Part shown: positions 52,337 to 62,700 of the stretch, piece by piece
How the letters are laid out: each line of letters starts with the position of its first letter
How positions within the stretch are numbered: the first letter of the stretch is position 1
NCBI GenBank assembly: GCA_038202885.1
Contig: JBBREP010000006.1
Coordinates: 1 to 64,000, forward strand
DNA length: 64,000 nucleotides
Direction of reading: 5' to 3'
Source of the DNA: JBBREP01 sp038202885
GTDB lineage: Bacteria; Actinomycetota; Acidimicrobiia; IMCC26256; PALSA-610
Program-made: the position numbers and the translations under genes
Notes under the pieces: generated by a model
Told to the model about the DNA's origin: nothing
Seen by the model: only the letters and a program-made list of their open reading frames with translations
The model's database searches: none

Positions 52337-52603
52337 TCAATAGTCAGCAGTCTGGTCCTCACGCCAGCCGTCGGCCCATCCGGGCGGATAGGGGTCGAAA
52401 CCGCCCAGAAGGCCCATGAGCTCGCCAGTTGCCGTGTCGCTCGCGGCTTTTGGGGCGACTTGTACGCCACACGGGCACCAGAAATGCGCACCTGCAACTT
52501 GCGCAATCGTGATTGCGAGCGCTTGCGCGGTAATGAATCGCCAATGTTTTGAAGGCTCTTCAAGCGTTTTGCAAAGACTCGTGAACCGAGCCGTCAGGGG
52601 CAT
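52337..52603 (-). CDS. Small hypothetical protein
   Basis: An 88-residue frame (MPLTARFTSLCKTLEEPSKH at the start) with a CPCG motif. No family was recognised and no ribosome site is visible. It lies divergent to the beta-helix gene, 13 bp from its start. Confidence 0.35.
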   Translation of the reverse strand: MPLTARFTSLCKTLEEPSKHWRFITAQALAITIAQVAGAHFWCPCGVQVAPKAASDTATGELMGLLGGFDPYPPGWADGWREDQTADY

Positions 52604-52616
52604 GTGAATCGCGTCG

Positions 52617-54251
52617 ATGGACACTACGTTGCAACACTTCAGAGCACGACGGTGGCCCGGTACCCGGGCCTGTCGAGGGAGCAGCACCCTGTCTCATTCA
52701 CCAGCAAATCCCACAAACGCGCCCACACGGACGTCCCAGAAGGGTCGTTCCGCCGCAACGTGGCAGCGCAAGCGCCTCACCCGGACGGCGTCGGCACTCG
52801 TCGGCACCGCAGTCCTGGCGACCGGCATTGCGGCGCACGTCTCGAACGCCACGCAGCCGAACGCATCCGCGGCCAGCGTCGCAGCGTCGGCGCGCGGCGG
52901 GTCGCAGAACCCGACGATCCGCAACACGAACTATCCGATCCCACCGGGCGCACTGTTCGTCTCGCCCAAGGGCAGTGACCACAATCCCGGATCTGCAGGC
53001 GCGCCGTTCGCGACGATCCGCAAGGCATTAGGCGTCGCGCCGTCTGGTGGCACGGTCGTGCTGCGTGGCGGCACGTACCGCCAGGCGCTCGGTTCGCTGC
53101 GGCGTCGCGTCATCATCCAGGCGTTCCCGCACGAGGCGGCGTGGGTGCGCGGCAGCAACTCGGGCGCGGCGTTGACCATCGGTTCGGGTGGCGCGGGAAG
53201 CCTCATCCGCGGGATTGGTTTCTCGTATTGGGGCGCCAAGTCCCTGACGGGCGACGCGGTGACGATCAGCGGCAACAACGTCACGCTCGACAGCGACACG
53301 TTCGCGTGGAGCGGCGGTCGTGCACTCGGCATCTACGGCCAGAACGTTGCCGTCATCAACTCGATGATCGTCAACAGCGGTGGGAGTGGTGCCAACGCAC
53401 ATCGTGCGAACGGTCTCGACTTCGAACACAACGAAGTGAGCTACTCGAACATGCAACACCGGTCGATCAAGCCGTCGCCGACCGCACAGATCAGCGGCGT
53501 GAAGATCACGCGCACGGTCAACACGGTGTTTCGTGGCAACGACTTCCACAACAACGACAGCAACGGGCTGTGGTTCGACCAGGAGAGCGCGGAGCAGGTC
53601 ATCGTCAGCAACCGCATCCTGTTGAACAGCGGTCACGGGCTTGCGATTGAGGTGTCTGGTCACTCGATCGTGGCCGAGAATGTCATCGCCAACAACGGGC
53701 GCGACGGCCTCAAACTGTCGGGCGCGAACGATGCCGCGGTCTACAACAACACGATCGCGGGCAACGGTTGGGCGCAGATCGGCGTGTACGAAGACCCGCG
53801 GCACACCAGTGGTCTCGCCACGAGCGACAGCACGCACATCTCGATCGCAAACAACGTGTTCATGGCGGGCTCGAACGCCCAGAAGTACGTGCTCTACAGC
53901 TTCGACCTGAGCCGCCCGGCCAAGCTCACGACGCTCCAGATGCTCAGCTACAACGACCACAACGTCTACGGTCGCTCGAACGTCGGCAAGCCGAAGACTG
54001 CGATCTACACGCAGGCAACCAGGACGGCGCGTGCAGGCTACGCCAGCCTGTCGAACTTCCAGAAGGCAACGCACCGCGAGTTGTCGAGCAAGGCGGCGGA
54101 CAGCTGGTCATTCACGCGCATGTTCGTCGCTCCGGGCTCGTACAACTTCAAGCTTGCCCCTGGTGCGCCGGCTGCACATCCGACGACCCTGCCCAAGGCC
54201 GTCGCCGCGGCGCTGAACACCAGCCCCAACGTCGGCCACGTCGGCGCGTAG
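52617..54251 (+). CDS. Secreted right-handed parallel beta-helix protein
   Basis: A 544-residue exported protein. The signal peptide is delayed: a 50-residue basic region precedes the hydrophobic core RTASALVGTAVLATGIAAHV. From residue 115 (FVSPKGSDHNPGSAGAPFATI) it is a typical pectate-lyase-like parallel beta helix with repeated N-rich coils such as NTVFRGNDFHNNDSNGLWFD and AVYNNTIAGNGWAQIGVY. It could be a polysaccharide lyase or a surface adhesin; catalytic residues were not identified. The start at the ATG at 52617 is uncertain because no ribosome site precedes it. Confidence 0.85.
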   Translation: MDTTLQHFRARRWPGTRACRGSSTLSHSPANPTNAPTRTSQKGRSAATWQRKRLTRTASALVGTAVLATGIAAHVSNATQPNASAASVAASARGGSQNPTIRNTNYPIPPGALFVSPKGSDHNPGSAGAPFATIRKALGVAPSGGTVVLRGGTYRQALGSLRRRVIIQAFPHEAAWVRGSNSGAALTIGSGGAGSLIRGIGFSYWGAKSLTGDAVTISGNNVTLDSDTFAWSGGRALGIYGQNVAVINSMIVNSGGSGANAHRANGLDFEHNEVSYSNMQHRSIKPSPTAQISGVKITRTVNTVFRGNDFHNNDSNGLWFDQESAEQVIVSNRILLNSGHGLAIEVSGHSIVAENVIANNGRDGLKLSGANDAAVYNNTIAGNGWAQIGVYEDPRHTSGLATSDSTHISIANNVFMAGSNAQKYVLYSFDLSRPAKLTTLQMLSYNDHNVYGRSNVGKPKTAIYTQATRTARAGYASLSNFQKATHRELSSKAADSWSFTRMFVAPGSYNFKLAPGAPAAHPTTLPKAVAAALNTSPNVGHVGA

Positions 54252-54290
54252 CACCACCCACAACGCACCACCCACAACGCACCACCCAAC
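54251..54290. repeat. 14-bp tandem repeat, 3 copies
   Basis: GCACCACCCACAAC units repeat directly after the stop codon of the beta-helix gene and run into a terminator hairpin. Confidence 0.8.
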
Positions 54291-54314
54291 GGGCGCCGGC
54301 CAATGCCGGCGCCC
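54291..54314 (+). terminator. Rho-independent terminator of the beta-helix gene
   Basis: GGGCGCCGGC, loop CAAT, GCCGGCGCCC: a perfect 10-bp stem followed by CTTGTC. Confidence 0.8.
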
Positions 54315-54375
54315 CTTGTCGTGGGCGCGAGCTTCTTCCGCCAGCTCGCCCAGACGGCCTGACCCAGCGCGGCGG

Positions 54376-54381
54376 TAGCGT
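54376..54381 (+). promoter_or_regulatory. Putative -10 box (TAGCGT) of P450 C
   Basis: TAGCGT lies 41 bases before the GTG at 54423. A GAGAGGGA ribosome site follows, so this gene has a normal leader. Confidence 0.45.
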
Positions 54382-54422
54382 CGCCTCGTCGAGTTGACGG
54401 TGCGTCCGGCGAGAGGGAATCT

Positions 54423-55634
54423 GTGGTCGTGATCTCGGTCAACGAGCTGGATTTGCCAACGTGCGACACGGCCGGGCTCGATCGCCATGAACGCCTCGCG
54501 GTGATCGCGACCGCGCGCTCGGAGCACTGGCTCGCGCGGACCCCGCTCGGCTACGCGCTGACCCATTACAGCGACATCGTCGCGATATTGCGGGACCGTC
54601 GATTCCACTCGGCGCTGTCACTGCTGCCGCAGATGCAAGGTCTCGACGGCGTCTCAATGGAGACACGACGTCCTTCGATCCTGTCGATGGAGGGCGACGA
54701 ACACACCCGGCTCCGCCGCCTTGTCGCGCCCGCGTTCACGCCCGCGGCCGCGGATCGTCTCCGGCCCTTCATGGCCAGCGTGATCGGCGAACTCATCGAC
54801 ACGGTTGCACCCGCAGGTGGCTGCGACCTGGTTGCCGAGGTATGTGACCCGTACCCGATCCCGATTATCTGCGAGTTGCTCGGCGCGCCACACGACGACT
54901 GGCAGCGCTTCTCGCAATGGGCGACCGACATCTTCCGCCTGTTCAACCAGAACCTCGCCGAGGACCTCCCCGCCATCCAACGCGCGGCCGGCGAACTCGA
55001 CACCTATGTCCGCGCCCTCGTCGACCGTCGCCGCGCCGACCCGGGCTCGGATCTTTTGAGCACGCTCATCGCCGTCGAAGAGGCCGGCGACCGACTCTCG
55101 ACCGACGAGTTGGTCATGCTCGCCGAAGCCGTGCTCATGGCCGGTACCGACACGACGCGCAACCAACTCGCGTGTTGCATCGCACTCCTCGGCGCGCATC
55201 CCGACCAATGGCAACGTTTCGTCGACGAACCATCGCTCGCGCCCCGCGTCGTCGAGGAGACGATGCGCTACCTCGGAGCCGTGCAAGGCACGATGCGGGT
55301 CGCGTCGCAAGACATCGACTACCGCGACGTGCGCTTCCCGGTCGGCACACTCGTGAGCCTCTCGCTCGCGGGTGCGAATCGAGATGCCGACATGTTCGCC
55401 GAGCCCGACCGATTCGACATCACCCGCGAGTCGACCGTGCCGCACATGACGTTCGGATCGGGCATCCATTACTGCCTCGGCGCCCACCTCGCCCGCGCCG
55501 AACTGCAAGTTGCGCTCACGCTCATCGCCGAGCGACTCCCCGACCTTGAACTCGCAGGGCCCGTCACCTGGAAGCCCGAAACCTTCGGGATCTGGGGCCC
55601 CGCACACCTCCCCCTGCGCTGGGAACCCCGGTAG
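54423..55634 (+). CDS. Cytochrome P450 (C)
   Basis: A 403-residue P450. The I-helix motif AGTDTT, the K-helix EETMR and the heme loop FGSGIHYCLGAHLAR are intact. The GTG start has a GAGAGGGA ribosome site. No redox partner lies nearby. It is convergent with the ABC exporter operon. Confidence 0.93.
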   Translation: MVVISVNELDLPTCDTAGLDRHERLAVIATARSEHWLARTPLGYALTHYSDIVAILRDRRFHSALSLLPQMQGLDGVSMETRRPSILSMEGDEHTRLRRLVAPAFTPAAADRLRPFMASVIGELIDTVAPAGGCDLVAEVCDPYPIPIICELLGAPHDDWQRFSQWATDIFRLFNQNLAEDLPAIQRAAGELDTYVRALVDRRRADPGSDLLSTLIAVEEAGDRLSTDELVMLAEAVLMAGTDTTRNQLACCIALLGAHPDQWQRFVDEPSLAPRVVEETMRYLGAVQGTMRVASQDIDYRDVRFPVGTLVSLSLAGANRDADMFAEPDRFDITRESTVPHMTFGSGIHYCLGAHLARAELQVALTLIAERLPDLELAGPVTWKPETFGIWGPAHLPLRWEPR

Positions 55635-55680
55635 CCACAACTCGCCGCGCGCCACCCGCCACCCAGTACGCGCCGTGGCG

Positions 55681-56490
55681 CTACACCGCGTGGCGGTAGC
55701 GCCAGACGCCGAGCGGGACGAACACGGCGATGATGCCGACGAGCCACGCGACCGACTGCAACACATAGGAACTCGTCGGCCCGCCGAGCACGAGCGCCCG
55801 CACTGCCGACGCCGTCACCGATACGGGCTGGTGGCGCGCAAATCCTTGCAACCACCACGGCATGGTGCTGACGGGGATGAACGCGGACGACGCGAACACG
55901 AGCGGCATGAGCACGGGGAGCACCGCAGCCTGCGCCGTCTCGGGGTCGCCGACGACAAGGCCAACCACCGCGCAGATCCACGACATCGCAAGGCCGAACA
56001 GCAACACGAGCAACATGGCGAGGATGAACGGCCCGATACCGATGTGAATCCGAAAGCCAATCGCAAACCCAACGCTGACCATCAGCGCAACCACGACGAC
56101 ATTGCGCGCGAGGTCCGCGAGGGTGCGGCCAGCAAGCACGGCCGAGCGTGCCATCGGCAGTGACCGGAATCGTTCCAACAGCCCCGTTTGCATGTCGGTC
56201 GCCAAACCGACCGCGGTGGTCATCGCTCCGAACACAGCCGTTTGCACGAACACGCCCGGCATCAGGTAGTCGACGTACGGAACGCCGGGCAGCGCCAGGG
56301 CCGCGACGCCGCCGAACACGTAACGGAACAGCAGAACGAACACGAGCGGTTGAATCGTCGAGAACACGAGCAACTTCGGCACCCGGAACAGCGCGATGAG
56401 GTTCCGTCCGGCAATGGCGAGCGCGTCTCGGACGACGCCGAGGCTTGGACCGTGTTCGGTGCGAGCTCCGGGGACATCGGCGACGGTCAT
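55681..56490 (-). CDS. ABC-2 type transporter permease (DrrB-like)
   Basis: A 269-residue permease with about six membrane helices (LLVFSTIQPLVFVLLFRYVFGG, VVVVALMVSVGFAIGF, FILAMLLVLLFGLAMSWICAVVG and others) and the ABC-2 family motif FASSAFIPVSTMPWWLQ. Its ATG overlaps the ATPase stop. With the ATPase it should form a drug or lipid exporter of the daunorubicin-resistance type. Confidence 0.92.
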   Translation of the reverse strand: MTVADVPGARTEHGPSLGVVRDALAIAGRNLIALFRVPKLLVFSTIQPLVFVLLFRYVFGGVAALALPGVPYVDYLMPGVFVQTAVFGAMTTAVGLATDMQTGLLERFRSLPMARSAVLAGRTLADLARNVVVVALMVSVGFAIGFRIHIGIGPFILAMLLVLLFGLAMSWICAVVGLVVGDPETAQAAVLPVLMPLVFASSAFIPVSTMPWWLQGFARHQPVSVTASAVRALVLGGPTSSYVLQSVAWLVGIIAVFVPLGVWRYRHAV

Positions 56491-57482
56491 GGAGCCTCCG
56501 GACTAACGAGGCCAGCGGCTGAGGACGCGTCGCCGTCGCTGTCGGTGCCGCCGGGTTGGTGCTCGGTGAGCAACAAGAACACGTCATCCAGGCTTGGCGC
56601 GCGCACCTCGAGTTCGTTCGGGCTCAGCTGGTGCATGTCGAGCGCGTGGAGCGCATCGACGAGCACACGCGACCCATCGTGGGAGTCGAAGCGGATCACG
56701 CTTCCGTGCTGTTCAACCGGCCCGTGGATCGCGAGCGCCACGATCGGTACCGCCTGCGCTGCGGTTGGTTCGTCGGCCATTGTGAACTCGGCGACGGTGT
56801 TGCCGAGCGACTTGAGGTTCGCGGGCGTGTCGTTCGCGATGACCCGGCCCCGGTCGATCACCGCGACACGTTGAGTGAGATGATCCGCCTCCTCGAGGTA
56901 CTGGGTCGTAAGCAACACGGTGGTGTTCGCGGCGGCCAACTCACGAATCAGGTCCCACAACTCGTTGCGGCTGTGCGGGTCGAGGCCGGTGGTCGGCTCG
57001 TCGAGGAACAGCACCGGCGGGCGGGCCACGAGTGCCGCGGCGACGTCGAGGCGGCGGCGCATTCCACCCGAGTAGGTGCGCACCGGTCGCGCCGCCGCGT
57101 CGACCAGCTCGAACCGTTCGAGGAGTTCGTCTACACGTGGCCGAAATTCGCGGCGGGACATCTGGCTCAGACGACCGATGAGCCGAAGGTTTTCGCGCCC
57201 GGTCAGGTTCGGGTCGACGGCCGCGAACTGACCGGCCAGTCCGATCAGGCGGCGCACGCCCGCCGGGTCGCGCGCCACGTCGACGCCCAACACCGTGGCG
57301 TGTCCACCGTCGGGTCGCAGGAGCGTCGTCAGGATACGGATGACCGTCGTCTTGCCCGCGCCGTTCGGCCCCAACAATCCAACGACGCTCCCGACCGGAA
57401 CCTCGAGATCGATGCCGTCGACAGCGACGAGCGCACCGAACCGTTTCGTCAGTCCTTCGACGACGATGGCGCTGTCGCTCAT
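56487..57482 (-). CDS. ABC transporter ATPase (DrrA-like)
   Basis: A 331-residue ATPase. Walker A is GPNGAGKTT, the signature is YSGGMRRRL, Walker B is VLFLDEPTTGLDP, and the C-terminal DUF4162-like domain follows (residues about 220-320). It starts only three bases after the acyl-CoA dehydrogenase stop, so the three genes are probably co-transcribed. Substrate class is inferred from the DrrA branch. Confidence 0.94.
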   Translation of the reverse strand: MSDSAIVVEGLTKRFGALVAVDGIDLEVPVGSVVGLLGPNGAGKTTVIRILTTLLRPDGGHATVLGVDVARDPAGVRRLIGLAGQFAAVDPNLTGRENLRLIGRLSQMSRREFRPRVDELLERFELVDAAARPVRTYSGGMRRRLDVAAALVARPPVLFLDEPTTGLDPHSRNELWDLIRELAAANTTVLLTTQYLEEADHLTQRVAVIDRGRVIANDTPANLKSLGNTVAEFTMADEPTAAQAVPIVALAIHGPVEQHGSVIRFDSHDGSRVLVDALHALDMHQLSPNELEVRAPSLDDVFLLLTEHQPGGTDSDGDASSAAGLVSPEAP

Positions 57483-57485
57483 CGC

Positions 57486-58736
57486 TCAGGCGCCGAAGTC
57501 CCAGCCGCTGCCGCGGTGATACTGCGACAACACGTTCTTGGCGATCAGGATCTTGTGCACCTCGTCGGGTCCGTCGGCGATGCGCAGCGTGCGCGCACCT
57601 TGGTACATCGCCGAGAGCGGGAGATCACCCGACACGCCGGCCGCGCCCCACACCTGGATGGCGCGGTCGACAACCCGTTCGTAGGCCGCGGGGACGAACA
57701 CCTTGATGGCCGAGATGTCGGTACGCGGGTCGGCGTCGGCAGCCATCTTTTCGGCGCAGTGAATCGTCATCAGCCGCGCGGCCTGGATGTCCATGTACGA
57801 ATCGGCGATGAAGCCCTGGATGAACTGCTTCGTTTCGAGCAGACCGCCGTGTACCTCGCGCGCCATCGCCCGCTCGACCATCAGGTCGAACGCACGCCAC
57901 ATCTGGCCGATCGAATTCATGCAGTGATACACGCGGCCCGCACCGAGACGATCCTGCGCGGCCTGGTGCCCACTCCCCCGGCTCCCCAGCTGGTGATCGA
58001 TTGGCACGCGCACGTCGTCGTAGATGATCTCGCAGTGATCGCTCTCCACACCCCACACCGTGATGCCGCGCACGATGTTGACGCCCGGCGTATCCCTCGG
58101 CACGATGATCTGCGTCATGCGCGCGCTCGTGTCGGCACCGCCGTCAGTGTCTTCGGTGCGGCACATGACGATGAAGAAGTCCGCGCGCTTGCCGTTCGAC
58201 GTGAACCACTTGTGGCCGTTGATGACCCACTCGTCGCCGTCGCGCCGCGCCGTGGTGCGCAGCGAGCGCGGGTCGGAGCCCGGTTGATCGGGCTCGGTCA
58301 TCGAAAAGCCCGACTCGAGCGTGCCCTCGATGAGCGGAAGCAACCACCGTTGCTTTTGCATCTCGGTGCCGTACTTCACGAGGATCGTCTGGTTCCCCGA
58401 GTTCGGCGCCACCACACCGAACAGCGACGCCGCGCCAACGGCGTACGCGAGCACCTCGTTCATGTACGCCAACTCGAGAAAGTCGAGGCCGGCGCCGCCG
58501 TACTCGACGGGAAGGTGCGGTGCCCACAAACCCGCCTGCTTCACGACCGACTTGACGTGCTCCCGCACCCCGCTCGCCTGTGCAACATCCGAGTCGGTGA
58601 GCCGCGCGTTCGCGCGCCGCGCCCACAGCAGGTTCTCGTTCGGCAGGATTTCCTTGTTGACGATCTGCGCGGTCAGCGCCCGCACCTCGTTGATCCGATC
58701 CGACACCGTCGGGATCGGTTGCACGTTCATCAGCAT
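57486..58736 (-). CDS. Acyl-CoA dehydrogenase family protein
   Basis: A 416-residue acyl-CoA dehydrogenase. The FAD signature SGFSMTEPDQPGSD and the middle-domain VINGHKWFTSNG are typical, as is the C-terminal helical segment QVWGAAGVSGDLPLSAMYQGARTLRIADGPDEVH. The position of the catalytic glutamate is not certain. The start at 58736 is supported by a GAGGAG ribosome site seven bases upstream. It heads an operon with the DrrAB-like exporter. Confidence 0.92.
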   Translation of the reverse strand: MLMNVQPIPTVSDRINEVRALTAQIVNKEILPNENLLWARRANARLTDSDVAQASGVREHVKSVVKQAGLWAPHLPVEYGGAGLDFLELAYMNEVLAYAVGAASLFGVVAPNSGNQTILVKYGTEMQKQRWLLPLIEGTLESGFSMTEPDQPGSDPRSLRTTARRDGDEWVINGHKWFTSNGKRADFFIVMCRTEDTDGGADTSARMTQIIVPRDTPGVNIVRGITVWGVESDHCEIIYDDVRVPIDHQLGSRGSGHQAAQDRLGAGRVYHCMNSIGQMWRAFDLMVERAMAREVHGGLLETKQFIQGFIADSYMDIQAARLMTIHCAEKMAADADPRTDISAIKVFVPAAYERVVDRAIQVWGAAGVSGDLPLSAMYQGARTLRIADGPDEVHKILIAKNVLSQYHRGSGWDFGA

Positions 58737-58792
58737 GGGGTCGCTCCTCGCCGTGGCCGTCGCCGTCGCCGCGAGTTCATCACGGCGGACTG

Positions 58793-59722
58793 TCAGTCGC
58801 GGCCTGGGCGCTTGCGACGGTAGCGGTCGAGCGGCCGGAGCAGGCGCGCGGCCTGCTCGTCGGACAAGCGCATGCGACGCTTGAGCGCGTCGTACCCACG
58901 CACCAACGTCTTGTCGACGAAGATCGGGATTGCCTTCCACCCGTCGCCGGGACGGGCTCGGTATTCAGTGGACTGCACCTCGGGATCCGCGTCCTCGGTG
59001 AAGTAGTAGAGCGCCATCGAGCGGCGCGACCGCTCGGGCGGGCAGCGCAACGGGTCGGGGTGACCGTGGAACGAGTCGGCGAGCGTCGTGAAGATCACCG
59101 CGCGGTTGAGGATCGGTGCGACCTTGTGTTTCAAGGTCGTCATGTCCTTGCTCCATAGCTCAAGATCGCCGCCGTACTCGGGTTCCCAGTCGGAGTTCAG
59201 GTACACGAGCACATTGCACCGACGACGCCAATGGCGACGCTTCGGATGGACCGTGAAGTCAGCGTGGATGTTGAGGTAACCGCCGCGGAAGGTCTGGTGC
59301 AGGCCCGCGCCTTCGAGCGTCTCGTCGATGAGTAGATCGTCGATCCCCGTGAGCTCCGACAAGAACGCCACGAACTCCGGGGACTGGAGCTGGCGCACCA
59401 CCTCGCGTTGTGTCGGCCCCCACGATGCCGGGTCGGTGTTCGCGTACTTGCGCTCGTTGACGTGCAGGTACGAGATCCACGACGCGTCGGTGTCCTCGGG
59501 AAACTCCGTCGCGGCCCGCTGCGCGGCCTCGGGCACCAAGAAATTGTCGATCACGATGTGGGGGAACGGCGCGGCAGACCGATACCGCTCGCGCAGCGTC
59601 GGGAGCTGCGCGCTCCACCGATCGAGATCGAGCACGGGCACGCCCGCCGTCGATGTTGGCGCGGGCACCGCGCCCACGTTCGCGCCCGCATTCGCGCCCG
59701 TCGAGTCACGCATCGCATCCAC
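58793..59722 (-). CDS. 2-oxoglutarate/Fe(II) oxygenase (prolyl 4-hydroxylase-like)
   Basis: A 309-residue P4H-type oxygenase. Fe ligands are in YLNIHADFT (HxD) and the distal SFHGHPD, with the 2OG-binding arginine in RRSMALYYF. The first 30 residues are disordered. The start could be GTG at 59722 or ATG at 59713. CATGCT six bases before the GTG resembles the leaderless -10 boxes. Protein or small-molecule hydroxylation is typical for the family. It precedes the acyl-CoA dehydrogenase by 56 bp on the same strand. Confidence 0.85.
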   Translation of the reverse strand: MDAMRDSTGANAGANVGAVPAPTSTAGVPVLDLDRWSAQLPTLRERYRSAAPFPHIVIDNFLVPEAAQRAATEFPEDTDASWISYLHVNERKYANTDPASWGPTQREVVRQLQSPEFVAFLSELTGIDDLLIDETLEGAGLHQTFRGGYLNIHADFTVHPKRRHWRRRCNVLVYLNSDWEPEYGGDLELWSKDMTTLKHKVAPILNRAVIFTTLADSFHGHPDPLRCPPERSRRSMALYYFTEDADPEVQSTEYRARPGDGWKAIPIFVDKTLVRGYDALKRRMRLSDEQAARLLRPLDRYRRKRPGRD

Positions 59723-59750
59723 GGGCCCAGCATGAGGCTCGCGGCGACTC

Positions 59751-59778
59751 GGAGGTAGGGACCTTGGTCCCTACCTCC
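59751..59778. promoter_or_regulatory. 28-bp perfect palindrome, terminator or operator
   Basis: GGAGGTAGGGACC, TT, GGTCCCTACCTCC is a perfect inverted repeat, with GACTC/GAGTC continuing outside it. It lies between the stop of the Ig-repeat gene (59786) and the start of the oxygenase gene (59722), on the same strand. It can serve as a terminator hairpin. The core GGGACC-TT-GGTCCC also resembles DosR-type operators (GGGACT-WW-AGTCCC). Confidence 0.65.
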
Positions 59779-59785
59779 CTACGAG

Positions 59786-62700
59786 TCAGTCATCGTCGTG
59801 TTCGTTGCCCCCATCACAATGCTTGCCGAGCACGAGATATGCAGCCTTCCACGCCACCTTGTACAACGGGATCGCCGCCACACCAAGGCCATGGTTCTGC
59901 GCCGTATCGCCGGCATCGATGAAGCCCTTCGCCGCATTCGTCGCACTGGTATTGCCGACCGCGGCGATCGCATCATTCAACTCGGTTTGCGCCAAGATGC
60001 GATCGGCGTTCACCTCGATGGCAATCCACGACCGCAAGGTCGCGTCGGTCACGTGCGAGAACGGGTCGATGATCATCACCGACAGTGCCGCGACGCTCAA
60101 CGTTTCGTACTCGAACACGCGCACGCCACGGTGCACTTGCAGGTGGTTCCCGGTCCCCCAATAGGCGGGCTCGAGCGACGCCGCAAGCGTGTCGCGGGCC
60201 ACCTTCAAGAGAAACTTGTCGTGTCTCGTCGCCGTCGCCAACGCGTTGCCGATCTCGATCAGCAGCGCCTGCTTCTGACCCTTCACGGACGAGACTGTGA
60301 CCGTGATGACCGCCGAGGTCGTTGACGTGTTCCCGGCCCGGTCTGTGGTCGAACCCGACACCGTGGTGGTGCCGTCGCTCGAGACCACGACGTCGGCCGG
60401 ACACGCACCGGTTGCGATCCCCGAGAGTGCGTCGGCGCACGTGAAGTGGACCGTGACCGGGCCCGCGTACGCGGTACCGCTGTCGGGCGCGCGATCGGGC
60501 GTGGCCGTGATCGTGGGCGCCGTGAGGTCGACGTTGACCGGACCCACGCTGGCCGTCGCGGCGTTGCCCGCCACGTCGGTTGCCGTTCCGCTCACCGACT
60601 GGCTCGCACCCTGGCCGAGCGTCGTCGGCGCACTGCACGACGCGAGGCCCGACAGCGCGTCACCACATGCGAACGACACCGCCACCGGAACTCGGAACCA
60701 GCCGTTCGCGTTCGGCGTGGAGCTGAGCGATCCCGTGATCGTCGGCGGGGTCTTGTCGAGGCTCACCGTGGTCGCCGCTGCCGACACGTTGCCAGCGTTG
60801 TCCTGCGCCGAGCCCGACACGTGCTGGCCCGCGCCTTCGCTCGACACCGTCTGGGGCGCGGAACACGTCGCGATCCCCGAGAGCGCGTCGGTACACGTGA
60901 ACGTCACGATGACGTTCGTGCTGTTCCAACCCGCGCCGTTGGGCGGTGGCGCCTGCGACGACGTGATCGTCGGACCGGTCTTGTCGATCAGGACCGTTGC
61001 AGTGTGAGTGGCTTCCACGTTGCCCGCAACATCGGTACTCGCGTACGTCAACGTGTGCACGCCACTGGTGGTGAACGTGACCGACGTGCCGTCCGTCAGC
61101 GGGCCGCCGTCGGCGGAGTACTGCGTGCGAGCGACGCCCGACAGGTTGTCGGTGGGCGACAGTGTCACCGCAACGTCGGTGTTGGTGAACGCGGCCGACA
61201 CCGCAGACGCCGCGGTCACCGGCGCCGTCAGGTCGATCTTCACCGGCGCGCTCGACGCCGTCGTCGCGTTGCCGGCCAGGTCGAGCACCGTGCCCGAGAG
61301 TTGCTGGGCCGTTCCCTCGGTGCCGATCACGCCATCAGCCGGACACGTTGCCGTGTCGACGCCCGAACGCGCGTCGCCGCACGTCCACTGAATCGTCACG
61401 GCGTCGTTGTACCAACCCGCCGCATTCTGCGTGCCGATCGGCGTGCCCACCAACGTCGGCGGTGTCTTGTCGACGTTGATGCCGCTCACCGTCGCCGAGG
61501 AGTTGTTCCCCGCAACGTCGGTGACCTGCCCGGTCACCGACTGCGCGGTGCCCTCCGCGAGCGTGGTCGGCGACGAGCACGATGCCACACCCGACCCGTC
61601 GTCGGAGCAGGCGAAGCTCACGTTGACATCGGTGTTGTTCCAACCGTTGCCGTTCGGCGCCGGTGTTGCGGTGCCGATGATCGACGGTGCCGTCTTGTCG
61701 ATGCGGATGGTGATGTCGGTGGTGGTGCTGTTGCCGGCCTGATCGGTGATCGTCTGGGCGAGGGTGGTGAAGCCCTCCGCGGCGACGACCTGATCGCCGG
61801 GGCACGACGTGACGCCCGAGAGGTTGTCGTCGCACGTCCAGTGCACCGTGACCGGACCTGCATACCAACCGAGCACGGCGGGCGGCACCGACGCGGTGAG
61901 CGTCGGTTCGATCTGGTCGATGTTGATGCCGTTGATCGTCGTCGCTCCGTTATTGCCGGCGGCATCAGTGGCCGTCGCCGACACCGATTGCGACGCGCCG
62001 TCGTCCGACAACGTCTGCGGGGCGGGGCACACGGCCACTCCCGACAGCGCGTCATCGCACGCAAAGGCGATTGTCACCGGCGTGTTGTACCAACTCGCCG
62101 CGCTGGTTGGCGGCAGGATGCCAGCAACCGTCGGGGGCGTCTTGTCGATGTTCAACGACGTGGACGTCGATGCCGAGTTCCCGGCCGTGTCGACTGCGGT
62201 GCCCGACACGGTTTGGCCAGCACCTTCGCTGGTGATCGTCTGTGGCGAGGTGCACGACGCCACGCCCGACCCGGTGTCGGCGCACGTGAACGTCACTTGC
62301 ACATCGGTCTTGTTCCACCCGGCTCCGTTTGCCGGTGGTGTCTGCAACAGCGTGATCGTCGGCGCCGACGCGTCGATCTTGACCGTCGCGGTGTGGGCAG
62401 CCTCGACGTTGCCGGCGTTGTCGATGCTCCAGTACTCGACCTGGTGCGTGCCCTCGCCGCTCACTGCGATCGTCGAGCCGAACTGATCGGCTCCACCGTC
62501 GATCGTGTACTTCGTCAGGTCGACGCCCGACAGCGTGTCGGAGGCATTCAGGTTGATCGTCACCGTGCCGTTCGCCCAATTGGGCACGCTCGACTGCGTG
62601 GTGACGGGTGGCGCGCTGTCGATCTTGACTGGCGCCGAGGTCGAGACGGTGGAGTTCCCGGCGAGGTCGGCGACCGTCGCCGTGGCGGTCAGGCCCGAGC

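Noticed and set aside
45514..52616. An integrase, transposase or tRNA attachment site bounding the island
   Set aside because: I looked for tyrosine or serine recombinase motifs, DDE transposase motifs and a tRNA gene and found none; only the non-coding palindromic element is present.
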